Assembly (NCBI GenBank): GCA_902514295.1
Contig: CABXQE010000006.1
Coordinates: forward strand, 1-64,000
Direction of reading: 5' to 3'
From: an uncultured SAR86 cluster bacterium
GTDB lineage: Bacteria; Pseudomonadota; Gammaproteobacteria; Magnimaribacterales; Magnimaribacteraceae
DNA length: 64,000 bases
In this document: in pieces, positions 1-9,181 of the stretch
Layout of the letters: every line of letters starts with the position of its first letter
How positions within the stretch are numbered: the stretch's first letter is position 1
Notes under the pieces: generated by a model
The model's input: the letters and a program-made list of their open reading frames with translations, nothing else
Told to the model about the DNA's origin: nothing
The model's database searches: none
Translations under genes and position numbers: made by a program

Positions 1-309
1 TATTCTAGACGCTAATAGATGAAGACTAGGAACAACGATACCTCTTATATTCTGACTGATTGAAATACCTTGAGCGGTAGAACAAGCAAGTCTAATTCCA
101 GTAAAAGATCCTGGACCACATCCAACTGCAACGACGTCTAAACTTTTAATATCCAATGAAGCTGAATTTAATAAATCGTCTATAACGCTTAATAAACTTT
201 CTGTATGCTGCCTTGGCATTAATTCATGAAATGAATAATCTGAATGGCCGTCAGAAACTGCAACAGAACACGCGTCACTTGATGTCTCTATGGCTAAGAT
301 TTTAGTCAA
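1..309 (-). CDS. tsaB: tRNA threonylcarbamoyladenosine biosynthesis protein TsaB (3' part missing at window edge)
   Basis: TsaB is the non-catalytic partner of TsaD in making the t6A base next to the anticodon of ANN-decoding tRNAs. My translation of the minus strand begins LTKILAIETSSDACSVAV and later contains VAVGCGPGSFTGIRLACS. Both are hallmarks of the ASKHA-fold TsaB/YeaZ family: the IETS phosphate-loop strand and the GPGSFTGIR motif. About 103 codons are present and the frame runs off the left edge, so the gene is partial by window position, not broken. The only start I can see is TTG at 309, four bases after the adk stop, so it is probably translated from the same transcript as adk. 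No clear Shine-Dalgarno precedes it. Confidence 0.9.
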   Translation of the reverse strand, partial: MTKILAIETSSDACSVAVSDGHSDYSFHELMPRQHTESLLSVIDDLLNSASLDIKSLDVVAVGCGPGSFTGIRLACSTAQGISISQNIRGIVVPSLHLLASRI

Positions 310-313
310 GTTA

Positions 314-955
314 CTAGAGCTTACTTAAGATCTCGTTGGAGACTTCCTCAGGCGAAGAAGTCCCTGATACTTTAACGTACTTTAATTTGTCTTGTTCTGA
401 CATCTCTGAATAAAAATTGATTAAAGGCGCCGTCTGTTTTTCATAGACCTTAAGTCTATCTTTTACAGTTTCAGGCTTATCGTCTTCCCTTTGCACTAAG
501 TCTTCTCCAGTTAAGTCGTCTTTACCGTCAATCTGAGGAGGGTTATAAACTACATGGTAATTCCTTCCTGATCCTGGATGCATTCTCCTTCCAGACATTC
601 TCTCTACAATATCTTCATCTGGAACGTGTATTTCTACTACTGCATCTATGAATATATCTCTGTTAACTAAAGCCTGTGCCTGAGGTATAGTTCTTGGGAA
701 TCCATCAAATAAAAAACCCTTCTCACAATCGGCTTTCGATATCCTATCTTCAACTAGTCCAACTATAACTTCATCAGAAACTAAAATACCTGCGTCCATT
801 AAAGCTTTCGCTTCAAGACCAAGATCCGTTTCCTCTTCCACGGCTTCTCTCAACATATTTCCTGTTGAAATATGCGGGATACTAAAGGTTTTGCATAGTG
901 TCTCGGCCTGAGTTCCTTTGCCAGCACCTGGAGGTCCTAGAAGGATAATCTTCAT
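314..955 (-). CDS. adk: Adenylate kinase
   Basis: Adenylate kinase catalyses ATP + AMP = 2 ADP in the cytosol. The protein has 213 residues, close to the 214 of E. coli Adk. It opens with the P-loop [10 protein letters not shown] (residues 7–16), followed by the AMP-binding segment ISTGNMLR and the FLFDGFPRT motif. A long-form LID domain (about residues 121–160, with [19 protein letters not shown]) is present. The LID lacks the zinc cysteines of Gram-positive enzymes, as expected for proteobacteria. The start ATG overlaps the acpS stop by four bases (ATGA), which indicates translational coupling in the acpS-adk-tsaB direction. Confidence 0.97.
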   Translation of the reverse strand: MKIILLGPPGAGKGTQAETLCKTFSIPHISTGNMLREAVEEETDLGLEAKALMDAGILVSDEVIVGLVEDRISKADCEKGFLFDGFPRTIPQAQALVNRDIFIDAVVEIHVPDEDIVERMSGRRMHPGSGRNYHVVYNPPQIDGKDDLTGEDLVQREDDKPETVKDRLKVYEKQTAPLINFYSEMSEQDKLKYVKVSGTSSPEEVSNEILSKL

Positions 956-1338
956 AATGATTCTCCTATAACAAAAGCTATGGATGATTCTTTTGAATCA
1001 GTAATCGATACATGTATGTTATTAATTTCTAGATTCTTAGCCAGTACGGATGCCTCACCATACAGATTAATAAAAGGACCGCCATCTGAGTTCCTTAACA
1101 CCTCAATGTCTTTAAACTTTATTCCATTTGAAAAACCTTTACCTAAAACTTTTGAGCATGCTTCTTTACAAGCAAAATTATTGCTTAGATAGGATATTTT
1201 GTTTGAGTCATTCTTTGCAGATAGTTCTTCAAGCTCTTTTAGAGAAAGTATTTTATTCTCAAATCTAAGACCGTGTTTAAAATATATATCGTTAATCCTC
1301 GATTTATCTACTAGATCTACTCCAATTCCTTTAATCAT
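952..1338 (-). CDS. acpS: Holo-[acyl-carrier-protein] synthase
   Basis: AcpS transfers 4'-phosphopantetheine from CoA to the serine of acyl carrier protein. The 128-residue protein carries the two family signatures: GIGVDLVD at the N-terminus (metal-binding Asp8) and [14 protein letters not shown] (Glu59 with the following basic residues). Length is typical. It lies directly downstream of recO with three bases between; in most gammaproteobacteria pdxJ sits between these two genes, and it is absent here. The substrate gene acpP is in this window at 31080–31310. Confidence 0.95.
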   Translation of the reverse strand: MIKGIGVDLVDKSRINDIYFKHGLRFENKILSLKELEELSAKNDSNKISYLSNNFACKEACSKVLGKGFSNGIKFKDIEVLRNSDGGPFINLYGEASVLAKNLEINNIHVSITDSKESSIAFVIGESL

Positions 1339-1341
1339 TTT

Positions 1342-2067
1342 TTATTCTTTTGATAGGTATTTTCTTATATTTAGACTCTTATTGCCAAGGTGATGGTCTA
1401 GCGCTAATCTCATTATCTTCTTTGAAGCCAGCCTAGAATCTTCTTCAGTTAAATCTCCGCTAGAAAAATTTAAGATATCTTTTCCTAAAAAAACTCCATT
1501 AGCTTTAATAGAATCAGTACGCAGTTTAGTGAATCCGAGGCCAGGATCAAACATATACTTATCGTTTGGTTTGATTTTATTCCCACTAATTGATTCAAAA
1601 CTTAAATCTATTCCATATCCAAGTTCCTGTAATAAGACTAATTCAAAACTCCTTAACAAAACCTCTATTTCAACCTTGTCCGTTTTGCCTGATAAGCCCT
1701 CACACAACAACTGATACTGATGAAATATCTCTTCATGAGGGTCTTCTTTCTCAGTAGCTTTCATTAAAAGTTCGTTTACGTAGATTATAGAATTGAATGA
1801 AACTGGCATGGAAAGAGAATAATGATTCATTAATTCGCAAGCATTAAGGTTCTTTAATTCAGTTTTCCCGCTAAAGGAAATTGCGAATAATGAGGTGGGT
1901 GTTAGGACAGATCTTAAAGGGCTTTTAGGTTTCCTAGCACCTTTAGCAACGACGTTAATCCTTCCAAGATTCTTAGTGAATAAATCTATAAGGAGGCTTG
2001 TTTCTTTAAACGCTCTTGTATGGAGAACAAAAGCCGGTTCTAAACTAACTCGATTTACCAAGGTCAT
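1342..2067 (-). CDS. recO: DNA repair/recombination mediator RecO
   Basis: RecO works with RecR (and RecF) to load RecA onto SSB-coated single-stranded DNA. The 241-residue protein begins with the family pattern RVSLEPAFVLHTRAFKETSLLIDLFT, an OB-fold N-terminal domain. It continues with VAKGARKPKSPLRSVLTP, then an alpha-helical C-terminal domain. The start ATG lies inside the 3' end of era, overlapping by 23 bases, so the two are probably translationally coupled. Position after era is conserved across gammaproteobacteria. No zinc-finger cysteine cluster is evident, as is normal for proteobacterial RecO. Confidence 0.93.
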   Translation of the reverse strand: MTLVNRVSLEPAFVLHTRAFKETSLLIDLFTKNLGRINVVAKGARKPKSPLRSVLTPTSLFAISFSGKTELKNLNACELMNHYSLSMPVSFNSIIYVNELLMKATEKEDPHEEIFHQYQLLCEGLSGKTDKVEIEVLLRSFELVLLQELGYGIDLSFESISGNKIKPNDKYMFDPGLGFTKLRTDSIKANGVFLGKDILNFSSGDLTEEDSRLASKKIMRLALDHHLGNKSLNIRKYLSKE

Positions 2068-2953
2068 ACCCCATTGTGCTCAACATGGCCTCATCGTCTG
2101 TCCATCCACTCTTCACTTTAACCCAAAGATTCAACATAATCTTAGTTTGCAAAACCTCTTCAAGCTCAAGCCTAGCAGCGGTGCCTATAGATTTCAGTTT
2201 ACTTCCCGATGATCCTATCAACATTCCCTTTTGACTACTCTTTTCAACAAATAAAGTTGCATCTATATGTGTAATCTTGTCTTCTTCTTTAAATTTATCT
2301 ATAGCAACACTTATCCTGTATGGAAGTTCATCTCCCACCCTAGTAATGCATTTTTCTCTTATGATCTCGCTAGCTAAGAATCTTTCGGAAACGTCTACAA
2401 CTTGATCGGAGGGATAAATATGATCTCCTTCTGGAATCTTTAATAGAATTGAATCAACTAGAGAAGATACGTTTTGCTTCTTTAATGCTGAGAGGGGGAT
2501 AATATCTGAAAACTTATTTAACTCTGACATAGATCCTATAAATGGTAACAGATCCTCTTTTTGCTCTATCTTATCTGTCTTATTAATCACTAAGATGGAA
2601 GTCTCATAGCCTTCTGGGATTTGACTCATTAATTCTTGATCTTCTTCTGTCCAGTTTAAACCTTCAATGACGTAAATAAGAACATCAACGCCTTTCATGG
2701 CACTTGAAGCAACTTTGTTCATGTACTGATTTAAAGCTCGCTTGTGACCTTTATGGAACCCTGGAGTATCAATAAAGATCATCTGTGAATCCGCAATGGT
2801 CTTTATGCCTAAAAGTCTATGCCTAGTTGTTTGTGGTTTTCTAGAGGTTATTGCTACCTTTTGGCCCAATATTTCATTCAAAAGCGTAGATTTACCTACA
2901 TTTGTTTTACCAACTATAGAAATATAACCTGATTTCTTATTTTTTAATGACAT
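2045..2953 (-). CDS. era: GTPase Era
   Basis: Era is an essential GTPase that binds the 3' end of 16S rRNA and helps 30S subunit maturation. The G1 P-loop GKTNVGKST starts near residue 15, G3 is IDTPGFH and G4 is INKTDK. A C-terminal KH RNA-binding domain is marked by IGSSGSKLKSIG and ARLELEEVLQTKI. Length is 302 residues, as usual. The start overlaps the end of rnc by 17 bases, the standard rnc-era coupling of proteobacteria. Confidence 0.97.
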   Translation of the reverse strand: MSLKNKKSGYISIVGKTNVGKSTLLNEILGQKVAITSRKPQTTRHRLLGIKTIADSQMIFIDTPGFHKGHKRALNQYMNKVASSAMKGVDVLIYVIEGLNWTEEDQELMSQIPEGYETSILVINKTDKIEQKEDLLPFIGSMSELNKFSDIIPLSALKKQNVSSLVDSILLKIPEGDHIYPSDQVVDVSERFLASEIIREKCITRVGDELPYRISVAIDKFKEEDKITHIDATLFVEKSSQKGMLIGSSGSKLKSIGTAARLELEEVLQTKIMLNLWVKVKSGWTDDEAMLSTMGYDLGKSS

Positions 2954-3605
2954 TTGAAACTTCTACTTTATCAAGTATTTTTTGAGCGGCGCTTAATTCA
3001 GCTTTCTTTCTACTCTGACCGGTACCTGTTGCAGTCATGTTAAGATCTTTAACTTCACAAAAAACTTTAAATTCGATTTTCTTCCCTTTAGAGCCATTTC
3101 GCTTCAAAGAATATAAAGGCAATTGAAAGTTTCTTTTTTGAAGGTGCTCCTGAAGCTTCGATTTAGGATCTTTTAGATCTTTGCTCTCCTCTAGTATCAA
3201 AAGATTTTCTTTTAACAATCTGCTTAGGAATTTATTAGTTTTAGAATAGTTGGAATCTAAAAAGACAGCCCCTATTAATGCTTCAACGGTGTTTCCGGGT
3301 ATAGAATTACCTTCTAATTTCTCGCCCTTACCTTTTCGAATAAAATCAGAAAGCCCAATATCTTGAGCTATTTTAGCTAAGCTCTCTCTACTTACTATAG
3401 TTGCTTTGAATTGTGTTAATTTTCCCTCATCTAGCGAATCAAACTTATTGTATAGATATTCTGTAACGTACAAATTTAGTAAAGCATCTCCCAGAAACTC
3501 CAACCTCTCGTTGTGTTGTGAAGAAAGGCTTTTGTGAGTGAGTGCTTTCTTTAGTAAGTCTACATCTTGAAACTGATAGCCCAATTTTGACATTAATTCT
3601 TTCAT
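2937..3605 (-). CDS. rnc: Ribonuclease III
   Basis: RNase III cleaves double-stranded RNA and processes rRNA precursors. The catalytic signature ERLEFLGDALL lies at residues 33–43, and the second acidic patch TVEALIGAVFLDS follows near residue 107. A C-terminal double-stranded-RNA-binding domain covers about residues 150–215 and ends in a typical helix (SRKKAELSAAQKIL). At 222 residues it is normal size. It lies between lepB and era with a four-base gap to lepB, in the conserved lepA-lepB-rnc-era-recO operon. Confidence 0.97.
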   Translation of the reverse strand: MKELMSKLGYQFQDVDLLKKALTHKSLSSQHNERLEFLGDALLNLYVTEYLYNKFDSLDEGKLTQFKATIVSRESLAKIAQDIGLSDFIRKGKGEKLEGNSIPGNTVEALIGAVFLDSNYSKTNKFLSRLLKENLLILEESKDLKDPKSKLQEHLQKRNFQLPLYSLKRNGSKGKKIEFKVFCEVKDLNMTATGTGQSRKKAELSAAQKILDKVEVSNVIKK

Positions 3606-3609
3606 TAAA

Positions 3610-4590
3610 TTAGTCTATTTTTTGGTTTCTAGAAAAAGTGGGCATTTCAGAGTACGAACCCCAGTGAAGCCAAATGTAATCTGCTTTGCCTATTAAGGTA
3701 TCTTCGGAGAAATATCCCCATGCACGGCTATCCAAACTATTGTCTCTATTATCTCCTATAGCAAGATAACTCCCTTCTGGCACTATCCATTTATGTTGTG
3801 CGTATTCTGTTAGCCCTAAAGACCTAATAACATGAGTTTTGTTATCAATAGTTTCTTTAATTAAAGACTCTCCGTTGATACTGGAAATAAGTTCGTGATT
3901 TAATTTAGTTCCATTAATCCAAATCTCATAACCTTTAACTACAACTTCGTCTCCAGGAACGCCAATGACTCGTTTCACATACTTTATTCCGTTTGCAGTG
4001 CACTTGTCTTTCTGGAGTTTAAGGAATTTACTTAAAAATAATTGGCTCTGAGCTGTGCTTAGAGTTCCTAAATCAGGTCTTGCATCCAATGGAGAAGTAT
4101 CACAAAGAGTGTGTGGGGGCTTAAAAACTGCGACGTCATTTCGCTCAGGTTTCTGCAATTCGGTTAATAAGTAGTTTGTCCCAGGAAATTTAAGCCCGTA
4201 GGCGTGTTTATTAACTAATACAAAATCACCAACTTGTAGTCCTGGCACCATGGATCTACTTGGTATCTGATATGGCTCATAAGCAAAGGACCTTATGCAA
4301 GTGATAGCCAGTAAAATAAAGAAATAAGATTTACTTTCTTTTCTTAATTCATCGATGGTTAATATTGATCCTATGACCCAAGAGATAGCAGCTAAAAGTG
4401 TTGCAACGGATAAAACTAAACCAAAATCTAGATTCAATACAAAAATTCTATAAAGAATAACAAGCGATAATAAAAACATTAAAGTGCTCGTTACATTCCT
4501 ATAAAAAGAATTCTCTTTTTTAGTGAACTGGATCCACAATAAGTACCCAACGCACTCAGATATTAAAAGAAATAGTAAAGCTGTATCCAT
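3610..4590 (-). CDS. lepB: Signal peptidase I
   Basis: LepB is the inner-membrane serine/lysine protease that removes signal peptides from Sec and Tat substrates. N-terminal hydrophobic segments (about residues 5–20, 33–52 and 57–78) anchor it. The nucleophile lies in PSRSMVPGL (Ser113) and the general base in KYVKRVIGVPGD (Lys206). Conserved GDNRDNSLDSR is near the C-terminus. It is 326 residues long, close to the E. coli enzyme. Two bases separate it from lepA upstream. Confidence 0.96.
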   Translation of the reverse strand: MDTALLFLLISECVGYLLWIQFTKKENSFYRNVTSTLMFLLSLVILYRIFVLNLDFGLVLSVATLLAAISWVIGSILTIDELRKESKSYFFILLAITCIRSFAYEPYQIPSRSMVPGLQVGDFVLVNKHAYGLKFPGTNYLLTELQKPERNDVAVFKPPHTLCDTSPLDARPDLGTLSTAQSQLFLSKFLKLQKDKCTANGIKYVKRVIGVPGDEVVVKGYEIWINGTKLNHELISSINGESLIKETIDNKTHVIRSLGLTEYAQHKWIVPEGSYLAIGDNRDNSLDSRAWGYFSEDTLIGKADYIWLHWGSYSEMPTFSRNQKID

Positions 4591-4592
4591 TC

Positions 4593-6380
4593 TTAATCTT
4601 TTACCCTTAAAACAGAGAGAAATGCATCCTGAGGCACTTCTACCCTGCCTATGTTCTTCATTCTTTTCTTACCAGCTTTTTGTTTCTTCTGTAGTTTCAT
4701 TTTCCGGGTAACGTCTCCTCCGTACAGTTTAGCAGTTACGTCTTTCCTGTAAGCCTTGACCGTTTGTCTAGAAACTATTTTACCGCCTATAGCAGCCTGT
4801 ATAGCTACATCAAACTGTTGTCTTGGTATGACTTCTTTTAAGGCTTCGGTGAACTGTTGGCCTTTTGAGGTAGCAACTGATCTATGAGCCATATACGCGA
4901 GGGCATCAACCTTGTCTCCATTTAAAAGAATATCCAATTTAATAACGTCGGATAATTCATACCTATCCAACGAATAATCTAAAGAAGCATAGCCTCTGCT
5001 TACTGATTTGAGTCTATCAAAGAAATCTACCACTATCTCACTTAATGGTAAGTCGTAAATTAATTCGGCTTGACCAGCAACATAACGCATACTGATTTGC
5101 TTTCCTCTTCTGTCATTACAAAGTTTCATTACTGAGCCTATATATGTCTCAGGAGTTAATATATTCGCTCTAGCTATGGGTTCTTGAATAGATTTCACCT
5201 TACTGTAATCAGGCAAAGCACTTGGGTTCTCTATCCTTTGGGTAACGTCATCCGTACCAGTCACTTCATAAGCAACAGTTGGGGCGGTTGCAATCAGATC
5301 CATTCCATATTCTCTATTTAATCTTTCCGAGATTATCTCCATATGGAGAGTTCCAAGAAATCCGCACCTAAATCCAGCTCCTAGAGCTTCAGAATGTTCA
5401 GGTTCGTAATGAAGAGAAGCATCATTTAGACAAAGCTTCTCTAAGGCCTCTCTAAAGGCTTCAAAATCATCAGCGCTTTGTGGAAATAAGGCTGCATAAA
5501 CTTGTGGATTCACTTCTCTAAATCCATCTAATCGTGGAGTGTTTGAATTGGCTTTTATAATAGTATCGCCTACTGGGGCTCCTCTAATTTCTTTTATACT
5601 TGCACAAATAAAGCCTACTTGACCTGAACAAAGCTCATCAAGGTCTTTAATCTTAGGAGTAAAAACACCTATCTTATCTACACTGTGTTTTTCTTTTCTT
5701 GAAAATATTTCAATACTATCTCCTTTCTTGATCTTTCCTTTCACCACGCGAACTAAAGACACAACTCCAAGGTAATTATCAAACCAAGAGTCTATGATGG
5801 AAGCCTGTACTTCTGACTCAATATCAACTTCAGGTGGCGGTATTAATGCAACAACCTGTTCTAAGACTTCAGATATTCCTGTTCCCATTTTTGCGCTGAT
5901 ACAAGGTGCTTCTGAAGCGTCTACGCCTATTATTTCTTCTATTTCACGTTTTATTTTTTCAGGATCTGATTGATCTAAGTCTATTTTGTTCAGAACCGGA
6001 ATAATGGTTAGTCCTTCTTCAACGGCGTTATAGCAAGTTGAGAGAGTTTGAGCTTCTACTCCCTGAGAGGCATCTACCAAGAGTATGGCGCCTTCACAAG
6101 CAGACAGTGATCTTGAAACTTCATATGCAAAATCTACGTGACCCGGTGTATCTATTAAATTAAATTGATATTCTTGACCATCTTTAGCTTTATAAGAAAG
6201 ACTTACCGTTTGAGATTTTATGGTTATGCCTCTCTCTTGCTCTAATTCAAGCGTATCTAAGACTTGAGAGGTCATCTCCCTGGAGCTTAAACCGCCACAG
6301 AGTTCGATAATCCTGTCCGCAAGTGTGGATTTACCGTGATCGATATGAGCAATGATAGAAAAATTTCTAATATTCATCAA
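4593..6380 (-). CDS. lepA: Elongation factor 4 (LepA), ribosome-associated GTPase
   Basis: LepA/EF4 is a translational GTPase related to EF-G and implicated in back-translocation and 30S biogenesis. The 595-residue protein has G1 [13 protein letters not shown], switch [14 protein letters not shown] and G4 NKIDLDQSD. It ends with the LepA-specific C-terminal domain, including [20 protein letters not shown]. Length matches the family (about 600). The downstream lepB is two bases away, and the upstream protease gene is 38 bases away on the same strand. Confidence 0.98.
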   Translation of the reverse strand: MMNIRNFSIIAHIDHGKSTLADRIIELCGGLSSREMTSQVLDTLELEQERGITIKSQTVSLSYKAKDGQEYQFNLIDTPGHVDFAYEVSRSLSACEGAILLVDASQGVEAQTLSTCYNAVEEGLTIIPVLNKIDLDQSDPEKIKREIEEIIGVDASEAPCISAKMGTGISEVLEQVVALIPPPEVDIESEVQASIIDSWFDNYLGVVSLVRVVKGKIKKGDSIEIFSRKEKHSVDKIGVFTPKIKDLDELCSGQVGFICASIKEIRGAPVGDTIIKANSNTPRLDGFREVNPQVYAALFPQSADDFEAFREALEKLCLNDASLHYEPEHSEALGAGFRCGFLGTLHMEIISERLNREYGMDLIATAPTVAYEVTGTDDVTQRIENPSALPDYSKVKSIQEPIARANILTPETYIGSVMKLCNDRRGKQISMRYVAGQAELIYDLPLSEIVVDFFDRLKSVSRGYASLDYSLDRYELSDVIKLDILLNGDKVDALAYMAHRSVATSKGQQFTEALKEVIPRQQFDVAIQAAIGGKIVSRQTVKAYRKDVTAKLYGGDVTRKMKLQKKQKAGKKRMKNIGRVEVPQDAFLSVLRVKD

Positions 6381-6418
6381 AATTACAACTTTTAGCTTCT
6401 AAAAGGCTAGAAGGATAA

Positions 6419-7804
6419 CTATTTTGACAAATTTAAGCTAAGAATTCTTTTAATTCCGTTTCTTGCTATTCCAATGGTGATATTTCTTTCAGTATTAAGG
6501 CTTTCAAGAATCCCTTTAAACTCTTCAACATTATTTATCTTGGCTCTTCCTAAAGAATAAATGATGTCACCTTGTCTTATGCCAGAAGAATAAGCCACGC
6601 CTTCAGAATCTACTCCAGTTACTAAAATACCAGGAATTGATATCTTGTTTGGACTATTGGATTGATTTTCTACAAGTAGTCCCAGTATATTCTCGTTAGT
6701 GTTGTTAAAAGCTATAGAAGGATCTTTAGGCAATTCTCCTACCTTTACGTTAATAGTTTTTTTCTTTCCATCTCTCAGAATCATTGCATTAACTCTAGAG
6801 TCAGGTTTTATTGCACCTACTGTTAAAGGTAAATCCGAAGAATAAAAAATTTCTTCTCCATCAAAGAATAAAATTACGTCTTCTTCTTTTAAACCAGATT
6901 TCTCAGCTGGGCTGTCTTTTATAATCTGTGATATTAAAGCTCCTTTAGGGACTTCCATATCTAAGGCTTCAGCTAACTCACTTGTCACTTCTTGGATGCT
7001 AACTCCTAGCCAACCTCTGGCCACATAACCTTTTTCTTTTAATTGATCTACAACGTCCATCGCATAATCTATTGGTATAGCAAAAGAAACGCCCATATAG
7101 CCGCCTGACCTTGTATAAATCTGGGAATTAATACCTATAACCTCTCCATCTAGATTAAAAAGAGGTCCTCCTGAGTTACCAGGATTAATTGCAACATCAG
7201 TCTGCAAAAAAGGCACGTAAGTAGAATCTGACCCATTAGGTATACTGCGGCCTTTAGCACTTACTATTCCTGAAGTTACTGAGAAACGAAGTTGAAAAGG
7301 AGAGCCTATAGCCACAACCCATTCACCCACCTTAAGCTCTTTAGAACTTCCAATTTTTAAGGTAGGAAGATTTTTAGCTTCAATCTTTAACAAAGCTACA
7401 TCGGATCTAGCATCAGCTCCAATAACTTCCGCCTTGAATTCTCTTCTATCACCTAAACTGACTGTTATTTCATCTGCGCCTTCAACGACATGATTATTAG
7501 TTAACAAGAAACCATCTTTAGAGATAATAAAACCTGAACCAGTCGAAACTACGGGCCTACTATTTTCTCTAGGGTCTGACGGTCTAGGCTGGCCAAAAAA
7601 TCTCTCGAAGAATTCATCATATCTAGGGTCTCCAAATCCTCCGCCGTAAGAATTTCTATTACTCACCGTTTTAGTGCTAGTAATATTAACTACAGCAGGT
7701 GAAGACTCTTCAGCAAGTTCTGTAAAATTTGGTAAATCTTTAGCTTGCACAAACCCAGTTATTGTGAGAATAGCTACAAACAGGAATCTTTTATATTCAA
7801 ACAT
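6419..7804 (-). CDS. mucD: Periplasmic Do-family serine protease (DegP/DegQ/MucD type)
   Basis: This is an HtrA-family periplasmic protease-chaperone acting in envelope protein quality control. A signal peptide covers about residues 1–21 (FLFVAILTITGFVQA, then KDLP). The catalytic triad is visible as His105 (LTNNHVV), Asp135 (DARSDVALLK) and Ser211 (INPGNSGGPL). Two PDZ domains follow, at about residues 265–360 and 375–460. It sits directly downstream of the anti-sigma gene, where MucD sits in Pseudomonas (algU-mucA-mucB-mucC-mucD). I therefore use mucD as the positional name; degQ would be an equally fair label. Confidence 0.9.
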   Translation of the reverse strand: MFEYKRFLFVAILTITGFVQAKDLPNFTELAEESSPAVVNITSTKTVSNRNSYGGGFGDPRYDEFFERFFGQPRPSDPRENSRPVVSTGSGFIISKDGFLLTNNHVVEGADEITVSLGDRREFKAEVIGADARSDVALLKIEAKNLPTLKIGSSKELKVGEWVVAIGSPFQLRFSVTSGIVSAKGRSIPNGSDSTYVPFLQTDVAINPGNSGGPLFNLDGEVIGINSQIYTRSGGYMGVSFAIPIDYAMDVVDQLKEKGYVARGWLGVSIQEVTSELAEALDMEVPKGALISQIIKDSPAEKSGLKEEDVILFFDGEEIFYSSDLPLTVGAIKPDSRVNAMILRDGKKKTINVKVGELPKDPSIAFNNTNENILGLLVENQSNSPNKISIPGILVTGVDSEGVAYSSGIRQGDIIYSLGRAKINNVEEFKGILESLNTERNITIGIARNGIKRILSLNLSK

Positions 7805-7814
7805 TTAAATACCT

Positions 7815-8519
7815 TTATTTATCTAAATTATTAGTAAAAAAGTTTGCATTTTGAAGTATTTCTAATTTTTTTTCAGCTGTAATATTTCCACTAACAGAAA
7901 TTACGTAAACTCCATCTTTAGTTCTAAGATAAGCTATTCTCGAAGCTTCTCTAGAAGAGAGACCTGGAGAAGATTTAATTGGAGACAGGCTTACATTAAA
8001 CGTCTTACCTGTAGAAGGAAGAATATAGTTAGCTCTTAATGACCCCCTTGGATCAGATTGTATTGTCTGTAGTTCTGCATTCAATCCTTTAACTGAACCG
8101 TTTAGGACTTCTATTGCTTGAGGGCTGGCAATTGCTTCAGATATTCTCTTTGAAGCTAATTCAGAAAAAGAATCTGGATTAGGATCTAAAATTTGATAAT
8201 TATAAACAAGAACTAAAAGGCAGCTTGCAACAGCAAAACCTATGTAGTTCTTTTGTTTTGCTAAAAAAGATTCTTTTGAAGCTGACGACGAATTAAATCT
8301 TTTTCCTAATTCTCTACTTACACCATAAGAAACATCCGATCCTTCAAAAGCTAAAGTCTCATTTTGGAAAGCATTTTTTGAGATATGTAATTTCTTCCAA
8401 TACTCTTTTAGTTCGGGATTGCCATTTATTTCCTCTAAAACTCTACGAGTTTCAAAGTCAGATAATTCTCCATCACTAAGAGCCGATATCTTTTCTTTAA
8501 TTCCTTTACTTATTGTCAT
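7815..8519 (-). CDS. rseA: Anti-sigma-E factor, RseA/MucA-like
   Basis: This is probably the inner-membrane anti-sigma factor that holds the adjacent ECF sigma factor. The N-terminal cytoplasmic part (KEKISALSDGELSDFETRRVLEEI) matches the RseA N-terminal sigma-binding domain. One transmembrane segment lies at about residues 93–108. The remaining 120-odd residues are predicted periplasmic and include ILPSTGKTFNVSLSP and RIAYLRTKDGVYVISVSG. Its start overlaps the rpoE stop by four bases. No rseB/mucB gene follows, so the usual partner of the periplasmic part is not encoded here. Recognition rests on the N-terminus and context; overall similarity to RseA is low. Confidence 0.8.
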   Translation of the reverse strand: MTISKGIKEKISALSDGELSDFETRRVLEEINGNPELKEYWKKLHISKNAFQNETLAFEGSDVSYGVSRELGKRFNSSSASKESFLAKQKNYIGFAVASCLLVLVYNYQILDPNPDSFSELASKRISEAIASPQAIEVLNGSVKGLNAELQTIQSDPRGSLRANYILPSTGKTFNVSLSPIKSSPGLSSREASRIAYLRTKDGVYVISVSGNITAEKKLEILQNANFFTNNLDK

Positions 8520-9139
8520 GATATTTTTGTATTTTGATTGATTGAATTATTATCCATGTGTTTACCGACGACATCCTCTATCATCTCCCTGCCCCTAAAA
8601 ATTCTTGATCTAACTGTTCCAACTGGACATTTAACTATTTCAGCAATTTGCTCATAGCTTAATCCGTCAAATTCTCTTAAAGATAATGCTGTTCGTGTTT
8701 CTTCCCCAAGAGAGGATAAAGTTTCAAAAATTAAATCTCTTAATTCGCTTGCTTTTAAAAGGTCTTGAGGCGAATCAACATCCGATTTTTCAGGGTAAAA
8801 AGAATCATCTTCAGATAAGTTGCTAATTACAACCTCATCTCTTCTTTTGGCAGAAACTAAATAATTCTTTGCAGTATTAACTGCAATCCTATAGACCCAC
8901 GTGTAAAAGGAACTTTCTTCCCTAAATGAATCTATTGATTTGTAGGACTTGATGAAAGCTTCTTGAGCAATATCTTCAGCAAGCTGCTTTTCTTTTACAT
9001 ACTTAAAAGCAGTCGCTATCACTCTACTTTGATACTTTAAAACCAGTAGATCAAATGCTCTGTAGTCACCTTTCTTGGCCCTTCTTACTAGAGAAAGGTC
9101 AATTTCTTTATTACTAATTTTCTTTTTTGTATTTTTCAC
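8516..9139 (-). CDS. rpoE: RNA polymerase sigma factor RpoE (extracytoplasmic-function sigma)
   Basis: This is an ECF sigma factor of the RpoE/AlgU group controlling the envelope stress response. Region 2 begins RAKKGDYRAFDLLVLKYQ and contains AEDIAQEAFIKSYK and FYTWVYRIAVNTAKNYL. Region 4 contains LSLREFDGLSYEQIAEIV and GTVRSRIFRGREM, the helix-turn-helix that reads the -35 element. The start is GTG at 9139; there is no ATG near the expected N-terminus and no clear Shine-Dalgarno. A sigma-E-like promoter lies immediately upstream. The downstream anti-sigma overlaps it by four bases. Confidence 0.93.
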   Translation of the reverse strand: MKNTKKKISNKEIDLSLVRRAKKGDYRAFDLLVLKYQSRVIATAFKYVKEKQLAEDIAQEAFIKSYKSIDSFREESSFYTWVYRIAVNTAKNYLVSAKRRDEVVISNLSEDDSFYPEKSDVDSPQDLLKASELRDLIFETLSSLGEETRTALSLREFDGLSYEQIAEIVKCPVGTVRSRIFRGREMIEDVVGKHMDNNSINQNTKIS

Positions 9140-9146
9140 TTACTCG

Positions 9147-9174
9147 ATAGACTTAATTAATTAAAAAAAGTTCG
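9147..9174 (-). promoter_or_regulatory. Candidate sigma-E autoregulatory promoter of rpoE
   Basis: On the minus strand CGAACTT (9174–9168) is followed by a 16-base spacer and TCTAT (9151–9147). The established sigma-E promoter is GGAACTT, a spacer of 16 or so, and TCTGA or TCNAA, so the -35 differs at one position and the -10 is a partial match. The predicted transcription start would fall within a few bases of the rpoE GTG. This implies a leaderless or near-leaderless message if the promoter is real. Confidence 0.45.
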
Positions 9175-9181
9175 TTAACAC

